Assembly (NCBI RefSeq): GCF_026410085.1
Contig: NZ_CP112866.1
Location: forward strand, 992,001 to 1,056,000
Source: Pseudomonas quebecensis
GTDB taxonomy: Bacteria; Pseudomonadota; Gammaproteobacteria; Pseudomonadales; Pseudomonadaceae
Length of the DNA: 64,000 nt
Direction: 5' to 3'
Under the pieces are notes generated by a model. That model saw nothing but the letters and a program-made list of their open reading frames with translations. It did not search any database and was not told the DNA's origin. Positions 17,683-26,872 of the stretch are shown in pieces; the first letter of the stretch is position 1, and every line of letters begins with the position of its first letter. The translations under genes and the position numbers were made by a program.

Positions 17683-18942
17683 ATGACCACCCAACCACTG
17701 CCTGCCGGCAGTTGGCTGAATGCACCTGCCCATCACGCCTGGCTCGCTGCTGAAGGCCAACGTCTGCTGGGGTTCGCCAAGGCGTCCCGAGTGCCCGAAG
17801 GCTTCGGCAACCTCGACGCCACCGGCCAGTTGCCCGCCGACGCCCGCGCCGAAACCATGAATACCGCCCGCATGACCCACAGCTTCGCCATGGCCCATGC
17901 CATGGGCTTGCCCGGTTATGCCGATCTGGTGGCCCATGGTGTCGCCGCCCTCGGCGGCCCGTTGCGCGACCCTGAACACGGCGGTTGGTTTGCCGCGCCC
18001 CGTGCGGTGGATGGAAATCGAGGCAAGGCCGCCTACCTGCACGCATTCGTGGCCCTGGCGGCCAGTTCGGCGGTGGTAGCCGGCGCACCGGGGGCTCAAC
18101 AGTTGCTCAACGATGCGATGCATATCATCGAGCAGTTTTTCTGGAGCGAAGAGGAGGGCGCGATGCTTGAGTCCTTTGCCCAGGACTGGAGCGGCCTGGA
18201 AGCTTATCGCGGCGCCAACAGCAACATGCACGCCACCGAAGCCTTTCTCGCGCTGGCCGATGTCACCGGCGACACGCGCTGGCTGGACCGCGCGCTGCGC
18301 ATCGTCGAGCGCGTGATTCACCAACACGCCGCCGGCAACCAGTTCATGGTGATCGAACATTTCGACGTGCACTGGCAACCTTTGCTGGCCTACAACGAAG
18401 ACAACCCCGCCGACGGTTTTCGCCCCTATGGCATCACCCCTGGCCATGGCTTCGAGTGGGCACGGCTGTTGCTGCACCTGGAGGCCGCGCGCCTGGAAGC
18501 CGGCCTGCCCACCCCGGCGTGGCTGCTGACTGACGCCAAAGGCCTGTTCGCCAGTGCCTGCGAATATGCCTGGGCCGTGGACGGTGCTCCCGGAATTGTC
18601 TACACCCTGGACTGGAACCACCGCCCGGTGGTGCGCGAACGCCTGCACTGGACCCACGCCGAGGCCAGCGCCGCCGCCCAGGCTCTGCTCAAGCGCACGG
18701 GTCAATTGCACTACGAAACCTGGTACCGGCGTATCTGGGAATTCTGTGACAACCACTTCATTGACCGCGCCGACGGCAGCTGGCACCACGAACTCAACCC
18801 GCACAACCAGCCCAGCAGCAGGATCTGGGGCGGCAAGCCTGACCTGTACCATGCCTGGCAAGCGGTGGTGCTGCCGGCACTGCCGTTGGCGCCCAGCATG
18901 ACCAGCGCATTGAACGCCGGTACTTATGTCACCAAGTGGTGA
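17683..18942 (+). CDS. AGE-family isomerase, probable D-mannose isomerase (YihS-like)
   Basis: A 419-residue cytoplasmic enzyme of the N-acylglucosamine 2-epimerase / aldose-ketose isomerase superfamily, an (alpha/alpha)6 barrel. Recognisable parts are ARMTHSFAMAH near residue 65, NSNMHATEAFLAL near 180, the catalytic-loop GITPGHGFEWARLLLH near 250 and DLYHAWQAVVLP near 385, the last two carrying conserved histidines. Length matches Pseudomonas mannose isomerases, which interconvert mannose and fructose. It lies just upstream of the gtsABCD transporter and shares a promoter module with it, suggesting a common inducer. A ribosome binding site (AAGGG) supports the start. Specificity among mannose, glucose and lyxose is not decidable from sequence. 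Confidence 0.85.
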   Translation: MTTQPLPAGSWLNAPAHHAWLAAEGQRLLGFAKASRVPEGFGNLDATGQLPADARAETMNTARMTHSFAMAHAMGLPGYADLVAHGVAALGGPLRDPEHGGWFAAPRAVDGNRGKAAYLHAFVALAASSAVVAGAPGAQQLLNDAMHIIEQFFWSEEEGAMLESFAQDWSGLEAYRGANSNMHATEAFLALADVTGDTRWLDRALRIVERVIHQHAAGNQFMVIEHFDVHWQPLLAYNEDNPADGFRPYGITPGHGFEWARLLLHLEAARLEAGLPTPAWLLTDAKGLFASACEYAWAVDGAPGIVYTLDWNHRPVVRERLHWTHAEASAAAQALLKRTGQLHYETWYRRIWEFCDNHFIDRADGSWHHELNPHNQPSSRIWGGKPDLYHAWQAVVLPALPLAPSMTSALNAGTYVTKW

Positions 18943-18995
18943 CGTTTGTGCATCCCTTTGTTACCTGCGCCCTGAAAATCCATGTTTAAACTCCG
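18928..18995 (+). promoter_or_regulatory. 68-bp promoter module, copy 2 (gtsA), overlapping the isomerase stop
   Basis: Gapless match of layout to 17584-17651: palindrome GTCACCA-AG-TGGTGAC (18928-18943), CCTTTGTTACCTGC (18955-18968) and GTTTAAACTCCG (18984-18995). The palindrome encodes the last residues Val-Thr-Lys-Trp and stop of the isomerase. The gtsA start codon lies 52 bases beyond the module. Confidence 0.7.
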
Positions 18996-19024
18996 TGCAG
19001 CGCAAGCCTAAGACTTGCATGCAT

Positions 19025-19032
19025 AACAACAA
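19025..19032 (+). promoter_or_regulatory. Candidate Crc/Hfq target (CA motif) at gtsA
   Basis: AACAACAA matches the AAnAAnAA motif bound by Hfq with Crc in Pseudomonas catabolite repression. It sits just upstream of the AAAGG ribosome binding site and 15 bases before the gtsA ATG. Confidence 0.6.
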
Positions 19033-19046
19033 AAAAAGGTACTCAG

Positions 19047-20333
19047 ATGAACGCGATTAATCGCCTCGCCGTTGCTATTTCCGTTGCCTCGTTGTTCCCC
19101 CTCAGTGCATTTGCCGCCGACTCCAAAGGTACGGTGGAAGTGGTGCATTGGTGGACCTCGGGTGGCGAAAAAGCGGCTGTGGATGTCCTGAAGGCCCAAG
19201 TTGAGAAAGACGGCTTCACCTGGAAAGACGGTGCCGTCGCCGGCGGCGGTGGCGCCACTGCCATGACCGTGCTCAAGAGCCGTGCCGTGGCCGGCAACCC
19301 ACCGGGCGTAGCCCAGATCAAAGGCCCCGACATCCAGGAATGGGCGTCCACCGGCCTGCTCGACACCGACGTGCTCAAAGACGTCGCCAAAGAAGAGAAG
19401 TGGGATTCCCTGCTCGACAAGAAAGTCTCCGATACCGTGAAGTACGACGGTGACTACGTTGCCGTGCCGGTCAACATCCACCGTGTGAACTGGCTGTGGA
19501 TCAACCCGCAAGTCTTCAAGAAAGCCGGTATCACCAAGAACCCCACCACCCTCGAAGAATTCTACGCAGCCGGCGACAAGCTCAAGGCCGCGGGCTTCAT
19601 CCCGCTCGCCCACGGTGGCCAGCCTTGGCAGGACAGCACCGTGTTCGAAGCGGTAGTCCTGTCGGTGATGGGCGCCGATGGCTACAAGAAAGCCCTGGTC
19701 GACCTGGATAACGCCGCGCTGACTGGCCCGGAAATGGTCAAGGCCCTGACTGAGCTGAAGAAAGTTGCGACCTACATGGACGTCGACGGCAAAGGCCAGG
19801 ACTGGAACCTGGAAGCCGGCAAAGTCATCAACGGCAAGGCCGGTATGCAGATCATGGGTGACTGGGCCAAGTCCGAGTGGACCGCCGCCAAGAAAGTCGC
19901 CGGCAAGGACTACGAGTGCGTAGCCTTCCCAGGCACCGACAAAGCCTTCACTTACAACATCGACTCCCTGGCGGTGTTCAAGCAGAAAGACAAAGGCACT
20001 GCGGCCGGTCAGCAGGACATCGCCAAAGTCGTGCTGGGTGAAAACTTCCAGAAAGTCTTCAGCATCAACAAGGGCTCGATCCCTGTTCGAACCGACATGC
20101 TCAATGAAATGGACAAGCTCGGCTTCGACTCTTGCGCCCAGACCGCGGCTAAAGACTTCCTGGCCGATGCCAAGACCGGTGGCCTGCAACCAAGCATGGC
20201 GCACAACATGGCCACCACCCTGGCCGTGCAAGGCGCGTTCTTTGATGTCGTGACCAACTACATCAACGACCCGAAAGCCGACCCGGCCGACACCGCTAAG
20301 AAACTTGGCGCTGCGATCAAGTCTGCCAAGTAG
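19047..20333 (+). CDS. gtsA: Glucose ABC transporter, periplasmic binding protein GtsA
   Basis: A 428-residue family 1 solute-binding protein that captures glucose (and perhaps mannose) in the periplasm for GtsBCD. A signal peptide covers residues 1-24 ([23 protein letters not shown], cut before ADSKG). The mature start [17 protein letters not shown] and the paired cysteine region (DYECVAF, FDSCAQ) are as in known GtsA proteins. It is first in the order gtsA-gtsB-gtsC-gtsD-oprB. A hairpin repeat follows its stop codon, which probably keeps binding-protein mRNA in excess over permease mRNA. A CA motif at the start suggests Crc/Hfq repression. Confidence 0.95.
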   Translation: MNAINRLAVAISVASLFPLSAFAADSKGTVEVVHWWTSGGEKAAVDVLKAQVEKDGFTWKDGAVAGGGGATAMTVLKSRAVAGNPPGVAQIKGPDIQEWASTGLLDTDVLKDVAKEEKWDSLLDKKVSDTVKYDGDYVAVPVNIHRVNWLWINPQVFKKAGITKNPTTLEEFYAAGDKLKAAGFIPLAHGGQPWQDSTVFEAVVLSVMGADGYKKALVDLDNAALTGPEMVKALTELKKVATYMDVDGKGQDWNLEAGKVINGKAGMQIMGDWAKSEWTAAKKVAGKDYECVAFPGTDKAFTYNIDSLAVFKQKDKGTAAGQQDIAKVVLGENFQKVFSINKGSIPVRTDMLNEMDKLGFDSCAQTAAKDFLADAKTGGLQPSMAHNMATTLAVQGAFFDVVTNYINDPKADPADTAKKLGAAIKSAK

Positions 20334-20339
20334 GAACTC

Positions 20340-20411
20340 GCTACAAGCTGCAAGTTACGAGCTGCAAGCGGGCGCGGTATGTCTTGACGCTTGTAGCTTG
20401 CCGCTTGTAGC
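20340..20411. repeat. Long imperfect inverted repeat between gtsA and gtsB
   Basis: The left arm (20340-20370, starting GCTACAAGCTGCAAG) pairs imperfectly with the right arm (20388-20411, ending CCGCTTGTAGC). Both arms are built of the short unit GCTACAAGCNGCAAG. This repeat type is common between Pseudomonas genes. In this position, inside the operon, it may stabilise gtsA mRNA or partly stop transcription before gtsB. Confidence 0.75.
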
Positions 20412-20440
20412 TGCCTTCAGTCTTACTATTGGATTTCCCC

Positions 20441-21349
20441 ATGAGTTCTGTTGCTGTGTTCAGCAAAGCCTCGCCGTTCGATGCACTGCAGCGCTGGCTA
20501 CCTAAACTGGTGCTGGCGCCCAGCATGTTCATCGTGCTGGTGGGCTTCTACGGCTACATCCTGTGGACGTTTGTACTGTCGTTCACCACGTCTACATTCC
20601 TGCCCAGTTACAAATGGGCCGGTCTTGCGCAATACGAGCGGTTGTTCGACAACGATCGCTGGTGGGTAGCGAGTAAGAACCTGGCGCTGTTTGGCGGCAT
20701 GTTCATCGGCATCACCCTGGTGATCGGCGTGACACTGGCGATTTTCCTCGACCAGAAAATCCGCCGCGAAGGCTTTATCCGCACCATTTACCTGTATCCG
20801 ATGGCGCTCTCTATGATCGTCACCGGTACCGCCTGGAAATGGCTGCTCAACCCGGGCATGGGCCTGGACAAACTCCTGCGTGACTGGGGCTGGGAAGGTT
20901 TCCGCCTGGACTGGCTGATCGACCCGGACCGCGTCGTTTACTGCCTGGTGATCGCGGCTGTATGGCAAGCCTCGGGCTTCATCATGGCGATGTTTCTCGC
21001 TGGCCTGCGTGGTGTTGATCAATCGATCATCCGTGCGGCCCAGATCGATGGCGCCAGCCTGCCGCGCATCTATTGGAGCGTAGTGCTGCCCAGCCTCCGT
21101 CCGGTGTTCTTCAGTGCGGTGATGATCCTGGCGCACATTGCGATCAAGAGCTTCGACCTGGTGGCGGCCATGACCGCCGGCGGCCCGGGCTACTCGTCCG
21201 ACCTGCCCGCGATGTTCATGTATTCGTTCACCTTCAGCCGTGGCCAGATGGGCATGGGCTCGGCCAGTGCAATCCTGATGCTCGGTGCGATCCTCGCGAT
21301 CATCGTGCCTTACCTCTACTCCGAGCTGAGGACCAAACGTAATGACTAG
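20441..21349 (+). CDS. gtsB: Glucose ABC transporter permease GtsB
   Basis: A 302-residue inner-membrane permease with six hydrophobic segments. The ABC permease EAA loop is at about 190-210 (RAAQIDGASLPRIYWSVVLP), the contact site for the ATPase. I start at the ATG at 20441 (MSSVAVFSKASPFDALQRW); a TTG four codons upstream is possible but less likely. Its stop overlaps the start of gtsC by 8 bases, so the two are translationally coupled. It works as a heterodimer with GtsC. Confidence 0.94.
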   Translation: MSSVAVFSKASPFDALQRWLPKLVLAPSMFIVLVGFYGYILWTFVLSFTTSTFLPSYKWAGLAQYERLFDNDRWWVASKNLALFGGMFIGITLVIGVTLAIFLDQKIRREGFIRTIYLYPMALSMIVTGTAWKWLLNPGMGLDKLLRDWGWEGFRLDWLIDPDRVVYCLVIAAVWQASGFIMAMFLAGLRGVDQSIIRAAQIDGASLPRIYWSVVLPSLRPVFFSAVMILAHIAIKSFDLVAAMTAGGPGYSSDLPAMFMYSFTFSRGQMGMGSASAILMLGAILAIIVPYLYSELRTKRND

Positions 21350-22187
21350 TTTCGCTTCCAAACCTTCCATCAGCCTGAGTCGCATCGCGATCTACGCAGT
21401 GCTGATCCTTGCGGTGCTGTTGTACCTGGTGCCGCTGGTGGTGATGCTGCTCACCAGCTTCAAGACCCCGGAAGACATCAGCACCGGCAACCTGCTGAGC
21501 TGGCCGACCGTGGTTTCCGGCATCGGCTGGGTCAAAGCCTGGGATACCGTGGATGGTTACTTCTGGAACTCGATCAAGATCACCGTTCCGGCCGTGCTGA
21601 TCTCCACCGCCATCGGCGCGTTGAATGGCTATGTGCTGTCGTTCTGGCGCTTCCGGGGTTCGCAGCTGTTCTTCGGTTTGCTGTTGTTCGGCTGCTTCCT
21701 GCCGTTCCAGACCGTGCTGCTGCCGGCATCGTTCACCCTCGGCAAGATGGGCCTGGCCAGCACCACCACGGGCCTGGTGTTTGTGCACGTGGTCTACGGC
21801 CTGGCGTTCACCACGCTGTTCTTCCGTAACTACTACGTGAGCATCCCGGATGCGCTGATAAAGGCCGCACGCCTGGACGGTGCGGGTTTCTTCACCATTT
21901 TCCGTCAGATCATTCTGCCGATGTCGACGCCGATCATCATGGTCTGCCTGATCTGGCAGTTCACCCAGATCTGGAACGACTTCCTGTTCGGCGTGGTGTT
22001 CTCCAGCGGCGACTCGCAGCCCATCACGGTGGCACTGAACAACCTGGTCAACACCAGCACCGGGGCCAAGGAATATAACGTGGATATGGCGGCGGCGATG
22101 ATCGCCGGGCTGCCGACCCTGTTGGTCTATGTGATCGCAGGCAAGTATTTCGTGCGCGGCCTCACGGCCGGCGCGGTCAAGGGGTAA
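21342..22187 (+). CDS. gtsC: Glucose ABC transporter permease GtsC
   Basis: A 281-residue permease, partner of GtsB. It has six hydrophobic segments, beginning at residue 14 (IAIYAVLILAVLLYLVPLVV), and the EAA loop at about 171-190 (KAARLDGAGFFTIFRQIILP). The ATG lies inside the last codons of gtsB. The ATP-binding gene starts 2 bases after its stop, so the whole block is one tightly packed operon. Homologous to MalG-type carbohydrate permeases. Confidence 0.94.
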   Translation: MTSFASKPSISLSRIAIYAVLILAVLLYLVPLVVMLLTSFKTPEDISTGNLLSWPTVVSGIGWVKAWDTVDGYFWNSIKITVPAVLISTAIGALNGYVLSFWRFRGSQLFFGLLLFGCFLPFQTVLLPASFTLGKMGLASTTTGLVFVHVVYGLAFTTLFFRNYYVSIPDALIKAARLDGAGFFTIFRQIILPMSTPIIMVCLIWQFTQIWNDFLFGVVFSSGDSQPITVALNNLVNTSTGAKEYNVDMAAAMIAGLPTLLVYVIAGKYFVRGLTAGAVKG

Positions 22188-22189
22188 TC

Positions 22190-23350
22190 ATGGCTACGCT
22201 TGAACTTCGCAATGTAAACAAGACCTATGGCGCCGGCCTGCCCGACACCTTGAAGAACATCGAACTGTCGATCAAGGAAGGCGAATTCCTGATTCTGGTC
22301 GGCCCTTCGGGTTGCGGTAAATCCACGCTGATGAACTGCATCGCCGGCCTGGAGACCATCACCGGCGGCGCGATCATGATCGGCGATCAGGATGTCAGCG
22401 GCATGAGCCCCAAGGATCGCGACATCGCCATGGTGTTCCAGTCCTACGCCCTGTACCCGACCATGAGCGTGCGCGAGAACATCGAATTCGGCCTCAAAAT
22501 CCGCAAGATGCCCCAGGCCGATATCGACGCCGAAGTGGCGCGCGTGGCCAAGCTGCTGCAGATCGAACACCTGCTCAACCGTAAGCCGGGCCAACTCTCC
22601 GGCGGCCAGCAACAGCGCGTGGCCATGGGCCGGGCCCTGGCGCGTCGGCCGAAGATCTACCTGTTCGACGAACCGCTGTCCAACCTCGACGCCAAGCTGC
22701 GTGTCGAGATGCGCACCGAAATGAAGTTGATGCACCAACGCCTCAAAACCACCACGGTTTACGTGACTCACGACCAGATCGAAGCGATGACCCTGGGCGA
22801 CAAAGTGGCGGTCATGAAGGACGGCATCATCCAGCAATTCGGTACGCCGAAAGAAATTTACAACGACCCTGCTAACCTATTTGTGGCAAGCTTTATCGGT
22901 TCACCACCGATGAACTTCGTTCCTATGCGTCTAAAACGCAAAGACGGAAGGCTGGTGGCGCTGCTCGACAGCGGCCAGGCTCGTTGCGAGTTGCCGCTGG
23001 GCATGAACGACGCCGGGCTGGAAGACCGCGATGTGATCCTGGGCCTGCGCCCGGAGCAGATCGTGCTGGCGGCGGGCGAGGGTAACGGCTCGTCGAGCAT
23101 TCGTGCCGAAGTCCAGGTCACCGAGCCCACCGGCCCGGACACCCTGGTATTCGTGCAGCTCAACGACACCAAGGTCTGCTGCCGCCTGGCGCCCGATGTG
23201 GCGCCGCAGGTGGGCGAGACCCTGACGCTGCAGTTCGACCCGGCCAAGGTCCTGCTGTTTGACGCCAACACCGGCGAGCGCCTGGGCACAGTCGCCGCAT
23301 TGCCGGTACCGGGGCACGCCGACAACGTGACCCAGTTCAAGGGCCGCTGA
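22190..23350 (+). CDS. gtsD: Sugar ABC transporter ATP-binding protein GtsD (MalK/UgpC-like)
   Basis: A 386-residue ATPase that powers GtsBC. The nucleotide-binding domain contains Walker [10 protein letters not shown] (38-46), the Q-loop FQSYALYP, the signature LSGGQQQR near 135, Walker B IYLFDEP near 156, and the switch histidine in VTHDQ. The C-terminal 140 residues form the regulatory OB/TOBE domain of MalK-type ATPases ([10 protein letters not shown]). It is the last gene of the compact gts block, with 85 bases before oprB. Confidence 0.95.
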   Translation: MATLELRNVNKTYGAGLPDTLKNIELSIKEGEFLILVGPSGCGKSTLMNCIAGLETITGGAIMIGDQDVSGMSPKDRDIAMVFQSYALYPTMSVRENIEFGLKIRKMPQADIDAEVARVAKLLQIEHLLNRKPGQLSGGQQQRVAMGRALARRPKIYLFDEPLSNLDAKLRVEMRTEMKLMHQRLKTTTVYVTHDQIEAMTLGDKVAVMKDGIIQQFGTPKEIYNDPANLFVASFIGSPPMNFVPMRLKRKDGRLVALLDSGQARCELPLGMNDAGLEDRDVILGLRPEQIVLAAGEGNGSSSIRAEVQVTEPTGPDTLVFVQLNDTKVCCRLAPDVAPQVGETLTLQFDPAKVLLFDANTGERLGTVAALPVPGHADNVTQFKGR

Positions 23351-23408
23351 GTAAGATAAGTTGTTGTTTTAGTTAAAAAATGTAACCCGCGTTAGATAAA
23401 AACAGTTT

Positions 23409-23416
23409 AATAACAA
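23409..23416 (+). promoter_or_regulatory. Candidate Crc/Hfq target (CA motif) at oprB
   Basis: AATAACAA fits AAnAAnAA and lies 20 bases before the oprB ATG, next to its GAGGA-like ribosome binding site. The whole 85-base gtsD-oprB gap is AT-rich and may carry a separate oprB promoter, but I cannot place -35/-10 with confidence. Confidence 0.55.
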
Positions 23417-23435
23417 TAAAGACGAGGATGTAGGG

Positions 23436-24782
23436 ATGAAAAAGCAGCACAACAACACTCGGCTGATCTGCCAACTGTCAGCAGCAGCAGCCCTGGTATT
23501 GTCCGCCAATGCGATGGCGGCCGATGCCTTCAGTGCCGACTCCAAGTGGATGACCGGCGATTGGGGCGGCGAGCGTACCAAGCTGATCGAGCAAGGTATC
23601 GACATCAAGGCCGACTATGTCGGAGAGATGGGCTACAACGCCCACGGCGGTTACAACAACGACAAGACCGGTCGCTACTCCGACCAGTTCGGCCTTGGCG
23701 TGGCACTGGACCTGCAAAAACTGTGGGGCTGGGATAACACCCAGGCCAAGATCCAGCTGACCAATCGTAATGGCCAGAACATTTCCAACGACCGTATCGG
23801 CGACCCACGTGCCGGCACCTTGAGCTCGTCGCAGGAAGTGTACGGCCGTGGCCACATGGTGCGTTTGACCCAGTTCTGGATCCAGCACCAGATGTTCGAC
23901 AACAAGTTGGACGTAAAACTGGGCTACTTCGGTGAAGGCGAAGACTTCAACACCTTCCCGTGCGACTTCCAGAACCTGTCGTTCTGCGGCTCCCAGGTCG
24001 GTAACTACGTCAACACCTGGTACAACTGGCCAGTCAGCCAGGCGGCTATCCGCGTGAAGTACAACATTACGCCTGAGCTGTACGCCCAGATCGGCGCCTA
24101 CAACCAGAACCCATCGCAGCTGGAGCATGGCAATGGCTTCAAGCTCAGCGGCAGCGGCACCAAGGGTACTGTGATCCCGGTTGAATTGGTCTGGTCGCCG
24201 AAGGTGAATAACCTGCCGGGCGAATACCGTGTGGGTTACTACAAGAGCGCAGCCGATGCTCCGGACGTGCGTAAGGACGTCAACGGTGGCGATGCGGTCC
24301 TCAGTGGCGCTGACTTCCGTACCCGCAGCAGCAAGAAAGGCTACTGGTTCGTTGCGCAGCAGCAACTCACCACCCATAACGGCGACGCGTCGCGCGGCCT
24401 GAACATCGCAGCCAACGCCACCTTCCACGACAAGGAAACCAACCTGGTCGACAACTATCAGTCGCTCATGCTGGTGTACAAAGGCCCATTCGATGCGCGT
24501 CCAAAAGACGACGTCGGCATTGGTGCCGCGCGTCTGCATGTCAACAACGACGTGAAGCGTAACTCTGAGCTGCTCAACGCCGCGAACGGTGTCAGCGATT
24601 ACGACAACCCGTTGTACACGCCGATCCGCGAAACCGAATACAACTTCGAACTCAACTACGGCTTCCACGTCACCAACTGGCTGACCGTACGCCCCAACCT
24701 GCAATACGTCGTGCAACCTGGCGGCGTGGACAAAGTCGACAACGCGCTGGTGGCTGGCCTGAAAATTCAGTCTCAGTTCTAA
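23436..24782 (+). CDS. oprB: Carbohydrate-selective porin OprB
   Basis: A 448-residue outer-membrane beta-barrel that lets glucose and related sugars into the periplasm. The signal peptide is residues 1-28 (ending SANAMA, cut before ADAFS). The mature start SKWMTGDWGGERTKL and internal blocks such as YNWPVSQAAIRVKYN and the C-terminal aromatic strand ending KIQSQF (a terminal Phe, as required by the barrel assembly machinery) identify OprB. It follows gtsABCD and is ended by a strong terminator. Confidence 0.96.
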   Translation: MKKQHNNTRLICQLSAAAALVLSANAMAADAFSADSKWMTGDWGGERTKLIEQGIDIKADYVGEMGYNAHGGYNNDKTGRYSDQFGLGVALDLQKLWGWDNTQAKIQLTNRNGQNISNDRIGDPRAGTLSSSQEVYGRGHMVRLTQFWIQHQMFDNKLDVKLGYFGEGEDFNTFPCDFQNLSFCGSQVGNYVNTWYNWPVSQAAIRVKYNITPELYAQIGAYNQNPSQLEHGNGFKLSGSGTKGTVIPVELVWSPKVNNLPGEYRVGYYKSAADAPDVRKDVNGGDAVLSGADFRTRSSKKGYWFVAQQQLTTHNGDASRGLNIAANATFHDKETNLVDNYQSLMLVYKGPFDARPKDDVGIGAARLHVNNDVKRNSELLNAANGVSDYDNPLYTPIRETEYNFELNYGFHVTNWLTVRPNLQYVVQPGGVDKVDNALVAGLKIQSQF

Positions 24783-24820
24783 CGCTGGTGCGATAAGCTC
24801 CTTCTCTCTGTGCGCATTTT

Positions 24821-24850
24821 GCGGATAGCCATGGCTATCCGCTTTTTTTT
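24821..24850 (+). terminator. Terminator of the gts-oprB operon
   Basis: GCGGATAGCC (24821-24830) and GGCTATCCGC (24833-24842) form a 10-bp perfect stem with a 2-base gap (4-base effective loop), followed by eight T (24843-24850). Confidence 0.95.
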
Positions 24851-24880
24851 GCGCAGCACTGTGATACAGGACCGTGGCAC

Positions 24881-25726
24881 ATGCCTGAGCATCCGCTGCA
24901 ACGCTTTTTCAAATCTCTGCGCCCGCGCCCCGTGTTTGCCTGGGAGCGCTTTCAGATGCGCGATGTATTGGTGATCGACCATCCGCTGTGCCAGGCGGTG
25001 TTCAGTCGCCAGGGCGCGCAACTGCTGCATTTTCAGCCCCGTGGCCAGAAACCCTGGCTATGGTGCGCGGCCAAGTGGCCGCAGGTCGGCGCCATTCGTG
25101 GCGGCGTGCCGGTGTGCTGGCCCTGGTATGGCCGCCACCCCAGCGAAAACGCCTGGCCGTCCCATGGCTGGGCCCGGCTGATCGACTGGAAGCTGCTCGA
25201 CAGCAGCAACGACGACGAAGGCGTGCGCCTGCACTGGCAGTTGCAACTGTGTGACTGGCAGGTGGACCTGCACGCGCACCTTGGCGAGACCCTGGAATTG
25301 CGCCTGAGCACCGAGCATCAGGACGAACTGCCATGCCAGTTGAGCCATGCATTGCACGCTTACTGGCGTATTGGTCACGTCGACGAGATAGCGCTGTCTG
25401 GGCTCGACGGTGCGCAAGGTTACGATCAGCTCAATCGCCAGGTGTGTCAGCAGGAGGGCGAGTTGCGCGTGGAGGGCGGATGTCAACGGGTGTTTCAGCA
25501 CGAGGGCGAACTGCACCTCAAGGATCACGCCTGGCAGCGCGAACTGTGCATCGATACTGGCGAGAGTGCCGACACCGTGGTGTGGCATCCGGGCAGTCGA
25601 CCATTGTTGGGCGTGAGCTTTAACGAGGCGTCAGGGTTTGTGTGCGTGGAGTCGGCGATGGCCGGGGCGAGCCTGGCGCCGGGGGAGAGGGCGCACCTGA
25701 GTTTGCAGGCTCGGGCTGGAGTTTAG
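24881..25726 (+). CDS. D-hexose-6-phosphate mutarotase (YeaD-like aldose 1-epimerase)
   Basis: A 281-residue cytoplasmic enzyme that interconverts the alpha and beta anomers of glucose-6-phosphate and related sugars, preparing substrate for Zwf. The family signatures are GGVPVCWPWYGRHP near 76 and SHGWARL near 96, then the catalytic HALHAYWRIGHV near 150 and a conserved glutamate in SFNEASGFVCVE near the end. It starts shortly after the oprB terminator, so it needs its own promoter. The position between oprB and hexR is conserved in Pseudomonas. Confidence 0.9.
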   Translation: MPEHPLQRFFKSLRPRPVFAWERFQMRDVLVIDHPLCQAVFSRQGAQLLHFQPRGQKPWLWCAAKWPQVGAIRGGVPVCWPWYGRHPSENAWPSHGWARLIDWKLLDSSNDDEGVRLHWQLQLCDWQVDLHAHLGETLELRLSTEHQDELPCQLSHALHAYWRIGHVDEIALSGLDGAQGYDQLNRQVCQQEGELRVEGGCQRVFQHEGELHLKDHAWQRELCIDTGESADTVVWHPGSRPLLGVSFNEASGFVCVESAMAGASLAPGERAHLSLQARAGV

Positions 25727-25745
25727 CGTTGTTGCTTATGGCCTT

Positions 25746-25813
25746 ATCGCGGGCAAGCCCGCTCCCACATTTGGAACGCATTCCCCTGTGGGAGCAGCTG
25801 GCTTGCCCGCGAT
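25746..25813. repeat. REPIN (paired REP palindrome)
   Basis: ATCGCGGGCAAGCCCGCTCC... (25746-25769) and its inverted partner TGTGGGAGCAG...CCCGCGAT (25787-25813) flank a short spacer. Each arm is itself a small palindrome. This is the common P. fluorescens REP doublet, here between two convergent genes. Confidence 0.88.
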
Positions 25814-25843
25814 GGCGGCGGTATTGCTGGTAGCGATTGGAGC

Positions 25844-26713
25844 TTAGTTAAACTCATCCCCCACCGGATACCGGCTGTCATTCAAGCTCTCTTTGATCTT
25901 GCGCAAATGCGGCTGGAAATCCACGCCGCGGCGTAACGTCATGCCGGTGGCCAGCACGTCCAACACCGTCAGCTGAATGATCCGCGACGTCATCGGCATA
26001 TAGATGTCGGTGTCTTCCGGCAATGGAATATTCAGGCTCACGGTACTGGCCTTGGCCAGTGGCGAGTTCTCGGCGGTTACACCCAGTACCGATGCACCGT
26101 TTTCCCGCGCGATGCGCGCCACTTCCACCAACTCGCGGGTACGCCCGGTGTAGGAAATGATCACGAACAACTCACCGGTATGCGCCACCGAGGCGATCAT
26201 GCGCTGCATCAGCACATCGGCATGGGCGGTGACCGCCAGGTTGAAACGAAAGAACTTGTGCAAGGCATCCATCGCCACCGGGGCCGAAGCACCGAGGCCG
26301 AAGAAGTGGATCTGCCGGGCCTGAATCAGCAAATCCACGGCCTTGCTGATCAGGTTAGGGTCCAGGGCCTGGCAGGCGCTGTCCAGGGAGGCGATGGCGC
26401 TGCCAAAGATCTTCTGGGTGTAGGCTTCGGGGTTATCATCGGCTTCCACGGCGCGGCTGACGTACGCCGCGCCACTGGCCAGGCTTTGCGCCAGCTGCAA
26501 TTTGAGTTCAGGGTAACCGCTGACGCCAAATGAGCGGCAGAAACGGTTGACCGTCGGTTCACTGACCGAGGCGGCCTGGGCGAGGGCGGCGATCGAGAAG
26601 CGTGTGGCCTGCTGCGGGTTGAGCAGGATGACTTCAGCGACTTTGCGCTCTGCCTTGTTCAAGTCTTCGAGGCGGTTCTGGATCTGCTCCAGAAGATTTC
26701 GCACGCGGTCCAT
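25844..26713 (-). CDS. hexR: RpiR-family repressor HexR
   Basis: A 289-residue repressor of glucose catabolism (zwf, edd, gap, eda in Pseudomonas), released by 2-keto-3-deoxy-6-phosphogluconate. The N-terminal helix-turn-helix (residues 1-77) includes [26 protein letters not shown]; the SIS sugar-phosphate domain (about 115-260) includes [18 protein letters not shown] and [14 protein letters not shown]. It is divergent from zwf, and a palindrome fitting a HexR operator lies between them. Confidence 0.95.
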   Translation of the reverse strand: MDRVRNLLEQIQNRLEDLNKAERKVAEVILLNPQQATRFSIAALAQAASVSEPTVNRFCRSFGVSGYPELKLQLAQSLASGAAYVSRAVEADDNPEAYTQKIFGSAIASLDSACQALDPNLISKAVDLLIQARQIHFFGLGASAPVAMDALHKFFRFNLAVTAHADVLMQRMIASVAHTGELFVIISYTGRTRELVEVARIARENGASVLGVTAENSPLAKASTVSLNIPLPEDTDIYMPMTSRIIQLTVLDVLATGMTLRRGVDFQPHLRKIKESLNDSRYPVGDEFN

Positions 26714-26835
26714 TCAGTCTTTCCTTCGGGCGACGATGCAAATTAAGGCCGGCAAGCAATCGACGAGCGGCCTGTTGCGGTGGCCTATCCTACTGAGGGT
26801 AGCTGAACACCACCACACGCAATGCGTATTTCGGG

Positions 26836-26862
26836 AAAATGTTGTGGTTATTACTACATTTT
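26836..26862. promoter_or_regulatory. Candidate HexR operator
   Basis: AAATGTTGT (26837-26845), 7 bases, then ACTACATTT (26853-26861): the arms match at 8 of 9 positions and the symmetry extends one base on each side. It resembles the known Pseudomonas HexR site TTGT-N7/8-ACAA, with the right half as ACTA. It is centred 75 bases before the zwf start and 136 bases from hexR. Confidence 0.65.
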
Positions 26863-26872
26863 TCCTTGAGTG

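Noticed and set aside
23478..24716. 412-codon minus-strand frame opposite oprB
   Set aside because: Shadow of oprB, with no start signal.
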